From NCBI GenBank assembly GCA_002070115.1, contig MWCO01000063.1, positions 1 through 36,277 on the forward strand: a stretch of DNA of 36,277 bases, given 5' to 3'. The position numbers and the translations under genes are program-made. The stretch comes from Deltaproteobacteria bacterium ADurb.Bin207. GTDB lineage: Bacteria; Myxococcota_A; Polyangia; Polyangiales; Polyangiaceae. Below the pieces are notes generated by a model. The model worked only from the letters and a program-made list of their open reading frames with translations. It searched no databases and was not told the origin of the DNA. Of the stretch, positions 1 to 7,979 are shown piece after piece (within the stretch, counting starts at the first letter, position 1; every line of letters starts with the position of its first letter).

Positions 1-1
1 G

Positions 2-208
2 CAGGGCGTAAAAAAAGGCCTGGACAAAGGGCTCGCTCCGCTCGTTCGTCTTTATGAACGACGTCTTGGGCGCGCATTGTCGAGCAGCGAACGAACGGCA
101 TTGCAGGAGCGTTTGCTCAAAGCAGGGCCAGAACGCGTGGGCGATGTCGTGTTGGATTTGTCCGCCCAGCAGCTTGCGGACTGGCTTGCGGATCCAAATG
201 CCACCTAA
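2..208 (+). CDS. C-terminal end of an unidentified protein (5' truncated by window edge)
   Basis: An open frame enters from the left edge (first complete codon at position 2) and ends at TAA 206-208, giving 68 residues with no start inside the window. The tail is charged and helical, with pieces such as GLAPLVRLYERRLGRALS and a short ending around DVVLDLSAQQLADWLADP. From memory, tails of this style occur at the C-terminus of myxobacterial Rpn/PD-(D/E)XK-type hypothetical proteins. That is only an impression, because the catalytic part would lie outside the window. The codons look like genuine coding sequence, and the next gene starts 27 bases downstream on the same strand, so the two may be cotranscribed. 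Function is left open. Confidence 0.55.
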   Translation, partial: QGVKKGLDKGLAPLVRLYERRLGRALSSSERTALQERLLKAGPERVGDVVLDLSAQQLADWLADPNAT

Positions 209-235
209 AAGGCATGGATATAACCTGTCGAATCG

Positions 236-1087
236 ATGGCAAACACCAAAGCGGAGAACACCATTTCTACGAATTATTCACGCATCTTCGTGCGATACTC
301 GACGGCGGGGGACTTGCGAGCACAATGGGAAGAGGCACGAACCAAGGGAGCGACCCTTCTCCCGGTCAGGTCGCCGCCCCGTCATCTCACCGCGCTCGAA
401 CGTCTGACGTTGACCGTCCAAGCCCCTGATATTCAAGCGGATATCGAAGTGGAGCTGCTGCAGATTCTCGAGGGACTCGGCATCGTGGTGCGCGTGCTCG
501 ACCTCGGCATATTGGATCCACCTTCGCTGCCGATGCTCGGAACGGGTTCACCCACGCTTCCTACCGTTCGCTTCGAGAATTCGACCGAAACGCCGTCGAG
601 CCATTCCTGCCCGGAGAAGCGTGCTCCTGAACGAACGCACGATTCCGCCGTTGGTTCGTCTGCCCTTTCGTGGTCCGTCGACAAGCTGACCGCAGAATGG
701 GACAATCTTGGCACGGCGGAGCGGATTCGGGTGGCGCGATATGGCAATCGAGGAGCGCGGGGGGTGGTATTACGGAGCAACGATCGAACGATATTTTCTC
801 ACCTATTGACGAATCCCCATATTTCGACGGAGGAAATCGCCTCGCTGGCGGGTAATGCGGCGCTCGATCCGGCAGCCCTGCGACGGATTGCGATGAGTAC
901 CGATTGGTTGCGTTCCGCAGAGGTGGTTCGTAACTTGGTGTGCAATCCCAAACTGCCGATGCCCGAGGTGGAACGTCTGATTCGGCTGCTGTCGCGAGAC
1001 GAATTGGTTCGGCTGGCCAAGTCCGGACGCGCCAGGGCTTCCGTCAAACAAGCCGTAGCCAAAAGACTCAAAGCCAGCGAACGTTGA
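236..1087 (+). CDS. PilZ-like N-terminal domain plus helical-repeat C-terminal domain protein
   Basis: This 283-residue soluble protein has no signal peptide. Residues about 11-95 resemble the PilZ-like domain common in Myxococcota: a basic strand (RIFVRYSTAGDL), a middle section with LLPVRSPP, and a hydrophobic strand region ending GLGIVVRVLDL. The canonical RxxxR and (D/N)xSxxG c-di-GMP contacts are not evident, so nucleotide binding is doubtful. A Pro/Ser-rich linker follows. Residues about 145-283 form short helical repeats of the variant-leucine-repeat/HEAT-like kind (RVARYGNRGARGVVLRS, LLTNPHISTEEIASLAG, NLVCNPKLPMPEVERLIRLL). I recall this domain pairing from myxobacterial hypothetical proteins, and a scaffold or adaptor role is inferred. 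ATG 236 is the first Met in a clean frame; no strong ribosome binding site is seen. It lies 128 bases upstream of pbpC on the same strand. Confidence 0.7.
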   Translation: MANTKAENTISTNYSRIFVRYSTAGDLRAQWEEARTKGATLLPVRSPPRHLTALERLTLTVQAPDIQADIEVELLQILEGLGIVVRVLDLGILDPPSLPMLGTGSPTLPTVRFENSTETPSSHSCPEKRAPERTHDSAVGSSALSWSVDKLTAEWDNLGTAERIRVARYGNRGARGVVLRSNDRTIFSHLLTNPHISTEEIASLAGNAALDPAALRRIAMSTDWLRSAEVVRNLVCNPKLPMPEVERLIRLLSRDELVRLAKSGRARASVKQAVAKRLKASER

Positions 1088-1215
1088 AAACCAGTGAGAA
1101 GAGGATGAAAACACGAGGCACGTCCATAGCCAGAAACCGACGTGATATCGCCATCTTCGGTGGATATCGCCAGAGACGTGGGAATAGCCGGCAAGCACCG
1201 CGGCGTTGGTGAACC

Positions 1216-3687
1216 ATGTCGCAAGCATCAGGTTTTTGGCAACGGCAACGCCGCCGGGTACGCATAGCTTGGGCTGGATTTCGACGGCCATGGGCGATGC
1301 GGACCATGGCGCTTTTGGTGGTGGGTCCTTGGCTGATGCTGGCCGTGATGGTCATTTTTACGCCGCTTCCCATGGAGCTTCGCGCGGACCATCGATTCGA
1401 CTCTTCCGTGCGGGTTTTCGATCGCCATGGGAAACTGCTGGCAGAGGTTCGCGCGGAAGACGGGGCTCGAGCCCGATGGGTTTCCCTCGAGCGTGTTGGC
1501 TCCCACCTTCCGAATGCCCTGATAGCGGCTGAGGATACGCGATTTCGGATGCATCCAGGGATCGATCCCTTCGCGATGGTACGCGCAGCTTTTCATAATT
1601 TGTTGCATCGCCGGATCGTATCCGGAGCATCGACACTCACGCAGCAGCTAGGAAGAAACCTGGTGCCTCGACCGAGGACGTATTGGGGAAAAATACGAGA
1701 GATGACGGTGGCTCTTCGGATCGAGGCATCGCTATCCAAAGACCAGATCCTCGAATCGTACATGAATCTGGTCGCGTTCGGGCCATCTCTTCGAGGCGTG
1801 GAAGCAGCAAGCCGATTCTATTTTGACAAACCTACGTCGTCGCTATCGTTGGCGGAAGCGGCAACGCTTGCAGCCATGCCGAAAGGGCCATCGCTGTACG
1901 ATCCACGAAGCAATCCGGAAGGGCTACGGAAGCGTCGAGACAGGATATTGGAGCGAATGGTGGAAGGGGGATGGGCGAGCGGAGAGGAAGCAGAGCGGGC
2001 GAAACGAGAGCCCCTTACGGTACATGCGCGTCCGACGGGCTGGGGTGCTCCCCATTTGATGCGGGGTCTTTTGCTGGGGACCGTGCATCCGGAGATTGGA
2101 CCCTTGGCGGAACGTGCTTCGGAACTGCGCACGACATTGGATGGGGCGTTGCAGCGGGAAGTGCAATTTGCGGCGCGTTCGTTGGTAAGTTCCCTTCGAG
2201 ACAAGCAAGTATCGACGGCTTCGGTGGTGGTGTTGGACAATGCATCGGGCCACGTCCTTGCGTGGATTGGGGCGCACGACTTTTTCGATCGTTCGGCGCA
2301 AGGACAGAACGATGGCGTGCTGGCGTTGCGTCAACCGGGCTCGGCACTCAAGCCATTCGTGTACGCGACGGCGATGTCGGATCTGGGATGGACAGCGGCG
2401 ACGGTTCTTCCGGATGTGGAGCTACACCTCCCGAGCACACGAGGAACGTATACGCCAGTGAACTACGATGGCACCCAGCATGGTCCTGTCCGACTGCGGG
2501 AGGCATTGGCGAATTCATATAATATTCCAGCAGTTTACGCGGCTTCGGTGCTTGGACCCGAGCGTGTGGTCGAGCAATTGAGAGCGTTTGGGTTTGGTTC
2601 TTTCGATCGCGAGCCGGACTATTATGGCGCGGCGATAGCATTGGGCGACGGGGAAGTACGGCTGATCGACCTTGCCAATGCCTACGCCACGCTGGCGCGA
2701 GGAGGAGTCCTCAAACCGATTCGGGCTCTGACGGGTATCAAAGACAGTCGAGGTGAGGAGATACCCATCCCCGTCTCCGAGGAAAAGCCCGTGATATCCG
2801 GGGCAATCGCTCGAATCATCACCGATATTCTCGCCGATCGTCATGCGAGACTCGCTGCCTTTGGTCCCAACTCCGCTCTGGAGCTTCCCTTCCCTGTCGC
2901 GGCAAAAACCGGAACATCGAAAGGATTTCGAGACAATTTAGCTGTCGGATATACGCCGAAAGCGACGGTTGCGGTATGGGTGGGCAATTTCGACGGCTCA
3001 CCGATGAATGGGGTAAGCGGCGTCACGGGCGCGGGACCTTTGTTTCATGCGGTGATGCAAGCGGTACACAAGCAATTGGGAGCTGGCTCCGATGCGTTCG
3101 ATGTGCCCGACGACCGATTCGAACGCGCGACGATATGCTCGTTGTCAGGGCAGATACCCACATCAGCCTGCACGCATCGTCATGAGGAGTTGTTTATCCG
3201 CGGTACGTCTCCTCCACGGTCATGCATGATGCACGAGCAACGGCTGGTGGACATTCGAAACGGGTTGTTGGCGGGTCCGGGCTGTGCGCCATCGCAGACG
3301 AGGCAAGCGATTTTCGAGGTATTGGAAACGCGCTACCAGGCGTGGGCGCGAGGTTCGCGGCGCCCGCTGCTTCCCACGGAATGGTCTCCATTTTGCCTCG
3401 GTCCGAATGAAACGGCGTTGGCCACGGGAAAACTCTCCATTCGCTATCCCTATTCGGGAGCCGTTTATTTGCAAGACCCTTCCATGCCCGAAACCATGCA
3501 AGGACTGGTGGTACGAATTGATGCTCCCGCTTCGGTTCGTCGCATTCGGTTATTCGTGGACGGTGCGATGGAGTCTATTGTCGAGCCACCGTTTGAGCGA
3601 CCGTTGCGTTTGCGAGCGGGAATCCATGAGATATGGGCAGAAGCTGGGGGCGAGAAAAGTGCAACGGTGAGCTTCGAAGTGCGGTAG
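1216..3687 (+). CDS. pbpC: Penicillin-binding protein 1C (bifunctional glycosyltransferase/transpeptidase)
   Basis: This class A penicillin-binding protein of 823 aa (E. coli PbpC is about 770) polymerises lipid II glycan strands and may crosslink peptides in the periplasm. Residues about 30-50 form the single membrane anchor. The GT51 domain follows, with the catalytic Glu in AAEDTRF (E106) and GASTLTQQL at about 137-145. The transpeptidase domain has SALK (nucleophile S376, K379), SYN (S434-N436) and KTG (K564-G566). The last ~100 residues form the beta-rich C-terminal domain typical of the 1C subfamily (BiPBP_C), with FVDGAMES and a terminal beta stretch. ATG 1216 precedes the basic N-terminus and membrane helix; the upstream ribosome site is weak. 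The alpha-2-macroglobulin gene (yfhM) often paired with pbpC is not adjacent downstream. All catalytic motifs are intact, so it should be active. Confidence 0.95.
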   Translation: MSQASGFWQRQRRRVRIAWAGFRRPWAMRTMALLVVGPWLMLAVMVIFTPLPMELRADHRFDSSVRVFDRHGKLLAEVRAEDGARARWVSLERVGSHLPNALIAAEDTRFRMHPGIDPFAMVRAAFHNLLHRRIVSGASTLTQQLGRNLVPRPRTYWGKIREMTVALRIEASLSKDQILESYMNLVAFGPSLRGVEAASRFYFDKPTSSLSLAEAATLAAMPKGPSLYDPRSNPEGLRKRRDRILERMVEGGWASGEEAERAKREPLTVHARPTGWGAPHLMRGLLLGTVHPEIGPLAERASELRTTLDGALQREVQFAARSLVSSLRDKQVSTASVVVLDNASGHVLAWIGAHDFFDRSAQGQNDGVLALRQPGSALKPFVYATAMSDLGWTAATVLPDVELHLPSTRGTYTPVNYDGTQHGPVRLREALANSYNIPAVYAASVLGPERVVEQLRAFGFGSFDREPDYYGAAIALGDGEVRLIDLANAYATLARGGVLKPIRALTGIKDSRGEEIPIPVSEEKPVISGAIARIITDILADRHARLAAFGPNSALELPFPVAAKTGTSKGFRDNLAVGYTPKATVAVWVGNFDGSPMNGVSGVTGAGPLFHAVMQAVHKQLGAGSDAFDVPDDRFERATICSLSGQIPTSACTHRHEELFIRGTSPPRSCMMHEQRLVDIRNGLLAGPGCAPSQTRQAIFEVLETRYQAWARGSRRPLLPTEWSPFCLGPNETALATGKLSIRYPYSGAVYLQDPSMPETMQGLVVRIDAPASVRRIRLFVDGAMESIVEPPFERPLRLRAGIHEIWAEAGGEKSATVSFEVR

Positions 3688-3815
3688 GATGGGTCGAAAA
3701 GGCGGAGACCTACCGTTCCCGGACAACTCATAACATGTTGATATTATTGGCGATTTCCTTGACTCATTCTTTTTCGCGACGAGTCGTCATTCTCGATCGT
3801 GGCATGCCATGAGTG

Positions 3816-5096
3816 ATGAACAGGACAGCGGCTTCCTTTGCGTCCACATCTCGAACAGGGTACCCTTGGGAGGTGTTTCGGTACCAGCATTCCTTGGTTT
3901 TGTTCGTCCCGTTGATCGTGGGTTGCTCGTATTACGACGATTCTTTGTTGGAGCCAAAGCCAACTGTTTTTGAGGATGCCGGGCAAGAGGCGAGTGCCGA
4001 GGCGGGGCAAGATGTTGCCCTTGACAATGCCATCGAGGTCTCCGATCGGGATGAACCGGACACCACTATCGAAGATGTCGAGGTTATCGAAGTTGCGGAA
4101 GCCAATGAAACGAGTGTGTGTCAACATGCTCGTCCGCCCGAGCCGCCCACGGTCAGCGCGGGGGGGGGAGGCATCGAGTTTACGGTAGCGGTATACGACG
4201 TGGATTTTGGCGACATCGCGGGCAACCCGAAGGAGATTGGTTACGACCTGGATTCGCGATGCACCTGTCTTGGGGAGGGGAGCAGTTGTTTACGAGAGGC
4301 GTGGGCGACAGCAGACGCCTGCGATGGCCCCGACGGACGAGACAATGCGACGGGCATCATGATGACGAAGTTGGCTGCTTTGTTTGGCAGTTTCAGCAGC
4401 ACCGAGTGGAGTGCGAATGCGAAGAAGGGCATTTGGAGTATGTTGTTGCGGGTCCGTGATTACAACGGCGAAGCGAACGACGATCGAGTGAGGCTCGAGT
4501 GGTTCGTACCCTCTCAGTTTTCGGCAGACAAGGCGGACAACGATGTGGAGCCGGTATGGGACGGGAGCGATGCCTGGCCGATTCGGTCAGAATCCCTGGA
4601 GGCGGTCGACGGGGGTGAGTATAGCTTTGAGAAGCCCAAATATTTCGACACGCATGCGTACGTGACGGAGGGGATTCTCGTGGGGAGTTTTCCGGAGAGT
4701 GTGTTTCAGATCGATGATGATTATGCGTTGGATTTCACGGGTTCTTTCATCACGGCGCGCATCGAGTCCACGGCACAAGGGTGGATGTTGACAGAGGGTT
4801 TGCTGGCCTCACGCTGGGCGCTGAGCAGCATTCTGGCCCAGATCGGTCGTCTTCACCTCATGAACAAGCCAGTATGTACGGATCACATCGCCTATCCGGA
4901 GCTGAAAAGGGAGTTTTGCAGTTACGCGGACATCTATTCGGGGGTGGGAACCCCCACGACTCCCTGCGATTCCGTGTCCTTGGGAATGCGGTTCGAAGCT
5001 CGTCCAGCGTTGCTTGGAACGATCATCATCAAAGATCCTTCCGAAAGATTCTGTGATCCCTCGGTCGATCCTGCCTTTGATCATTGCGGGAATTGA
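3816..5096 (+). CDS. Lipoprotein with Cys-containing extracytoplasmic domain, paralogue 1
   Basis: This is a predicted outer-envelope lipoprotein of about 426 aa. A hydrophobic signal (SLVLFVPLIVGC) ends in a lipobox with Cys 37 counted from ATG 3816, followed by SYYDDSLL. An Asp/Glu-rich disordered linker comes next, then a globular domain with CTCLGEGSSC, REAWATADACDGPDGRDN, VRDYNG, FSADKAD and YSGVGTPTTPCDSVSLGMRFEA. It is clearly paralogous to the minus-strand gene at 6375-7577, which shares almost every one of these motifs in the same order. I recall similar domains in many Polyangiales hypothetical proteins, but no function is known to me. The start is uncertain: GTG 3813 lies one codon upstream, and GTG 3873, abutting GGGAGG, would give a shorter, more typical lipoprotein signal. 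It converges with msrBA, 42 bases apart. Confidence 0.8.
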   Translation: MNRTAASFASTSRTGYPWEVFRYQHSLVLFVPLIVGCSYYDDSLLEPKPTVFEDAGQEASAEAGQDVALDNAIEVSDRDEPDTTIEDVEVIEVAEANETSVCQHARPPEPPTVSAGGGGIEFTVAVYDVDFGDIAGNPKEIGYDLDSRCTCLGEGSSCLREAWATADACDGPDGRDNATGIMMTKLAALFGSFSSTEWSANAKKGIWSMLLRVRDYNGEANDDRVRLEWFVPSQFSADKADNDVEPVWDGSDAWPIRSESLEAVDGGEYSFEKPKYFDTHAYVTEGILVGSFPESVFQIDDDYALDFTGSFITARIESTAQGWMLTEGLLASRWALSSILAQIGRLHLMNKPVCTDHIAYPELKREFCSYADIYSGVGTPTTPCDSVSLGMRFEARPALLGTIIIKDPSERFCDPSVDPAFDHCGN

Positions 5097-5138
5097 TCGG
5101 TAACGTCTGGTTTCTATCCTTGGTTACGGAGAGCGGCT

Positions 5139-6284
5139 TCAGAAAGGGTCACTTCTTTCGAAGTGGCAGGAGTAGCCTCCTGGATTTCGCAGCAGATAGT
5201 CCTGATGTTCGCTTTCTGCGTCGAAAAACGGCATGGCTTCCACAATCTGCGTAACCACCGTGCCATCGAATTTCCCAGAGGCGTTCGCTTTTTGCACAAC
5301 ATCGTGCGCAATCTGTTTTTGTTCCCCCGATTGGTAGAAAACAACCGATCGATACTGCGATCCGATATCGTTGCCTTGCCGATTGATCGTGGTTGGGTCG
5401 TGAATACGAAAGAAGTACTTGAGCAGCGCTTCGAAGGAGAGTCGAGTGGGGTCGAAGACCACTTTGACGGATTCGGCATGACCGGTTCCCCCTCGTGAAA
5501 CGGCTTTATAATGAGCGGTATCCGCTTGGCCCCCGGTGTAGCCGACTTGGGTATCGAGCACACCCGGTAGTTTTCGCAGCAGGTCCTCGAGTCCCCAGAA
5601 GCAGCCTCCGGCAAGGATGGCGACCTCGAGGTGTTCATCGACTCCTTTTCGGTTCCAAGCCACGGCTTCGAGAGCGGACGAGGACAAGCTGGTTTCTGGG
5701 GGATGGCGTTCGGCATCCGCGAAAAGCGAGGCGTATTCGCCATAGCCTTCGCGTTCGAGGCTATGTGCGGGAATGAAGCGTAAGGCCGCGGAATTGATGC
5801 AGTATCGAAGCCCACGGGGCGCAGGACCATCATCGAATACATGCCCCAAATGGGAGGAGGCGCGACGCGAACGCGCTTCGACCCGAATCATTCCGAGCGA
5901 GTGGTCTTGGTGTCGCGTCACGTTCGATTCCACCAAAGGCTTGGAAAAGCTCGGCCAACCCGATCCGGAATCGAACTTGTCCAACGAACTGAACAGTGGC
6001 TCACCAGATACGATGTCCACATAGATCCCCGGATCTTTGAGGTTCCAATAGGCGTTGCGGAATGGCGGCTCGGTACCCGACTGCTGCGTGACCCTGTATC
6101 CCTCTTCGGATAGTGTTTTTTTTCTCTGTTCGAGTTGTGCATCCGTGAGGTTTCGCCAATCCCACGACGCTTTCTGCTCTTGCGGAGGGGTGGAAGGAAT
6201 GGTCGCGCCCTTGTCATCGGGCTTGCACCCGATGCTACCCAACACGGCCATGACTCCCCCCACGCTTCTGAACCAACGATTCAC
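5139..6284 (-). CDS. msrBA: Lipoprotein methionine sulfoxide reductase, MsrB-MsrA fusion
   Basis: This protein reduces methionine-R- and S-sulfoxides. Starting at GTG 6284 it has 381 aa. A signal peptide ends in GSIGC (lipidated Cys 20), so it should act outside the cytoplasm, repairing oxidised envelope proteins. The MsrB half (about 55-175) has the SGSGWPSF loop, [10 protein letters not shown] and RYCIN with catalytic Cys 162; the zinc-binding CxxC pairs of zinc-type MsrB are absent. The MsrA half (about 220-381) has GGCFWG with catalytic Cys 228, VGYTGG and a terminal GGYSCHF Cys that may resolve. The order B-then-A is less common than A-then-B. The frame stays open to GTG 6347, but GGAGA six bases before GTG 6284 and the resulting compact signal peptide favour 6284. 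It follows a lipoprotein gene on the same strand and is probably cotranscribed. Confidence 0.93.
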   Translation of the reverse strand: MNRWFRSVGGVMAVLGSIGCKPDDKGATIPSTPPQEQKASWDWRNLTDAQLEQRKKTLSEEGYRVTQQSGTEPPFRNAYWNLKDPGIYVDIVSGEPLFSSLDKFDSGSGWPSFSKPLVESNVTRHQDHSLGMIRVEARSRRASSHLGHVFDDGPAPRGLRYCINSAALRFIPAHSLEREGYGEYASLFADAERHPPETSLSSSALEAVAWNRKGVDEHLEVAILAGGCFWGLEDLLRKLPGVLDTQVGYTGGQADTAHYKAVSRGGTGHAESVKVVFDPTRLSFEALLKYFFRIHDPTTINRQGNDIGSQYRSVVFYQSGEQKQIAHDVVQKANASGKFDGTVVTQIVEAMPFFDAESEHQDYLLRNPGGYSCHFERSDPF

Positions 6285-6290
6285 GACGCT

Positions 6291-6295
6291 TCTCC
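6291..6295 (-). promoter_or_regulatory. Ribosome binding site that sets the msrBA start
   Basis: On the minus strand GGAGA is separated by six bases from GTG 6284. This spacing is near ideal and argues against the upstream GTG at 6347, which would add 21 residues before the signal peptide. It supports translation as a short-signal lipoprotein. Confidence 0.65.
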
Positions 6296-6374
6296 ATGAA
6301 CAAGCAAACCATGATTCGTTAGATGCCGAAGTGGGCAGAAGCGTCACGCGATTCGATGCCAGGCGACAGGCTGT

Positions 6375-7577
6375 TCATTGGCTGCACGAATCGCCGGCGG
6401 ATTCCTTGCCAGGCGCACAGGCGGAAGCTTGTTCGGATGAGGGCAGGACGGGTCCCATTTTTGCCGGCATCGCTTCGAATCTCATGCCCATGGAGACCGA
6501 ATTGCATGGTGTCGTTGGTGAACTCACCCCGGAATAGATGTCCACATGCGCACAAATCCGCTTTTTCATGGTCGAATACGCGGGATGATCCTTGCAAACG
6601 TTCAACCCCAGAACGATCATCCGGTCTAGTTGGCTCAGAAACGCGTCCGCCTTCCATCGCGCGGCCAGCACCCCATCCTGCAGTTGCCACCCCTGCGGCG
6701 ACTCCACGATCTTGGCCGTCAACAGTGTCCCCGACAAATCCAGCGAAAAGCCGTTCGTAACCACCAACGTGCTCTCCGGCAAAATAGCCACCAGCGTTCC
6801 TTTCGTCACGTAAGCGTGAAGGTCGCGCATACGAGGTTTGAGAACATCCGAATCAATCAAACACGAATCCCGAATTGGCCATGCATCATTGCCATCCCAA
6901 GCCGGATGAGTGCCTCCTTCCTTGTCCGCGGAAAAATGGAAAGGCACCAACCAATCGAGCCGCACCTGCGAATCGTCTTCTTTCCCATTGTATTCCCGGA
7001 CATGAAGCAAAAGACCCCAATCCCCTCGGACCGCTTCTTCGCTCCATACCGCGCTTCCGAAACCTGTCAGCTTAGGATCCAATGCGGGCAGCAAAGTCCC
7101 CACGGCGTTATCCCTTCCCCCAGGACCATCGCAGGAATCCGCTGTGGCCCATGCCTCACGAAAGCAACTATCGCCATCCCCCTGGCACGTACATCGCGCA
7201 TCAAGGTCAAAGCCGATGGTTTTGGCATCTCCTTGTGTATCACCCAACTCGACCTGATGAACGGCAACCACGAAATCAATCTCCCCACCATCGCCATGGG
7301 AAGGCGGGTCGGGAGGTTGAGCACTCACGCAGATGGCGTCCTGTCCGACATCCGATGGATGGATGTCCTCCCCCGTATCTATCGCAGCCTCTTGTGGGAT
7401 CGTCGTCTCTTCTTGCACAACGTCCTGCACAACCTCCTGCACAACGTCTTGCCCCGGTTCTAGCCCCTCATCGTCTCCCGCATCGGAGGTGTGATGAGCT
7501 GCGAGCAGAGAGGAGTCGTAGTACGAGCAAGCGCTCATGAGCCACGGGAGCAGAAGGACAAAACGACGCACAACCAA
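6375..7577 (-). CDS. Lipoprotein with Cys-containing extracytoplasmic domain, paralogue 2
   Basis: This is a 400-residue predicted lipoprotein with signal RRFVLLLPWLMSAC (lipid Cys 17) followed by SYYDSSLL, nearly the same mature N-terminus as paralogue 1. The acidic linker contains a short VVQ(D/E) repeat encoded by a 12-base tandem repeat. The globular domain carries CTCQGDGDSC, REAWATADSCDGPGGRDN, VREYNG, FSADKEGG and YSGVSSPTTPCNSVSMGMRFEA. It is a divergent duplicate of the gene at 3816-5096, in the opposite orientation. The start is either TTG 7577 (AGGG six bases upstream) or GTG 7571; both give a good lipoprotein signal. It lies 90 bases upstream of msrBA on the same strand and is likely in one transcript with it, suggesting the two products meet in the envelope. 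Function is unknown. Confidence 0.8.
   Translation of the reverse strand: MVVRRFVLLLPWLMSACSYYDSSLLAAHHTSDAGDDEGLEPGQDVVQEVVQDVVQEETTIPQEAAIDTGEDIHPSDVGQDAICVSAQPPDPPSHGDGGEIDFVVAVHQVELGDTQGDAKTIGFDLDARCTCQGDGDSCFREAWATADSCDGPGGRDNAVGTLLPALDPKLTGFGSAVWSEEAVRGDWGLLLHVREYNGKEDDSQVRLDWLVPFHFSADKEGGTHPAWDGNDAWPIRDSCLIDSDVLKPRMRDLHAYVTKGTLVAILPESTLVVTNGFSLDLSGTLLTAKIVESPQGWQLQDGVLAARWKADAFLSQLDRMIVLGLNVCKDHPAYSTMKKRICAHVDIYSGVSSPTTPCNSVSMGMRFEAMPAKMGPVLPSSEQASACAPGKESAGDSCSQ
7413..7448 (-). repeat. Three 12-base tandem units in lipoprotein paralogue 2
   Basis: Three consecutive near-identical 12-base units (consensus TTGCACAACGTC on the plus strand) encode alternating VVQD/VVQE in the acidic linker of the lipoprotein. 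Paralogue 1 lacks them at the equivalent place. They are in frame, so slippage would lengthen or shorten the linker without breaking the protein. Confidence 0.8.
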
Positions 7578-7979
7578 AGCCTACCCTGAAGCAAGTGCTT
7601 GTGGCCATACGAGCCAACCGGAAAGCATATTGGTCGCGAAAAAGGCACAGCACCAGGGGCTCGCGGCACCAACCCGGCGCCAATCGGCCCCGAAAGCCGT
7701 CGGATGATTCTGATTCAGCAGACCCCAATATGGCAATTCAGCGCACGGGCAAGTTTCGCAGCGATTTCGAGTATCAGGCTCACGGCCTCTCCCGAGCTTG
7801 CTTTCCATCCGAGGACCTGGAGTGCGGTTCCGGCTGCGTCCAAAGCACAATCCGCATTGTTCTCGGGCTTCGGTAGCCAATCGCGACCATTCGCAGGTCG
7901 GGCGTTTTGGCTTTCTCGCTCAGAGTCGAGCTGGCGCTTGCCGTAGCAAAAAGTGGGGTAAAACTACCGATGCAGTGTT
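7578..7979. other. Intergenic stretch holding only the gene remnant
   Basis: This is 402 bases between the TTG start of lipoprotein paralogue 2 and the stop of the 1783-aa TPR gene. Apart from the remnant at 7715-7963, I see no convincing gene. Short frames on both strands here (for example 7581-7880 minus) have Cys/Arg-rich composition unlike the neighbouring proteins. The promoter of the lipoprotein-msrBA unit must lie in its left part, but no clear -35/-10 pair stands out. Confidence 0.5.
7715..7963 (-). pseudogene. Remnant of a degraded gene, RuvA-domain-III-like end
   Basis: Minus-strand frame open from just after a TAG (7964-7966) to TGA 7715-7717, 82 codons with no usable start near its beginning, so it is absent from simple start-to-stop ORF lists. 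Its translation looks like genuine protein (YGKRQLDSERESQNARP, then NGRDWLPKPENNADC) and ends in a helical stretch, ALQVLGWKASSGEAVSLI. The last part resembles the RuvA domain III / UBA-like helix bundle, which I recall at the C-terminus of HNH-type endonucleases in Sorangium-like genomes. It sits in the gap after the 1783-aa TPR gene. The best reading is the 3' stump of a broken gene. The identity of the parent family is tentative. Confidence 0.4.

Noticed and set aside
5097..5138. Possible bidirectional terminator between the convergent lipoprotein and msrBA genes
   Set aside because: Only a five-base GTAAC/GTTAC pairing with a long loop is visible; too weak to call.
6630..7463. 277-codon plus-strand frame
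   Set aside because: Antisense to lipoprotein paralogue 2, whose similarity to paralogue 1 fixes the coding strand.
7581..7880. 99-codon minus-strand frame in the gap next to the remnant
   Set aside because: Cys/Arg-rich residues, no motif, and it overlaps the better coding-like remnant in another frame.
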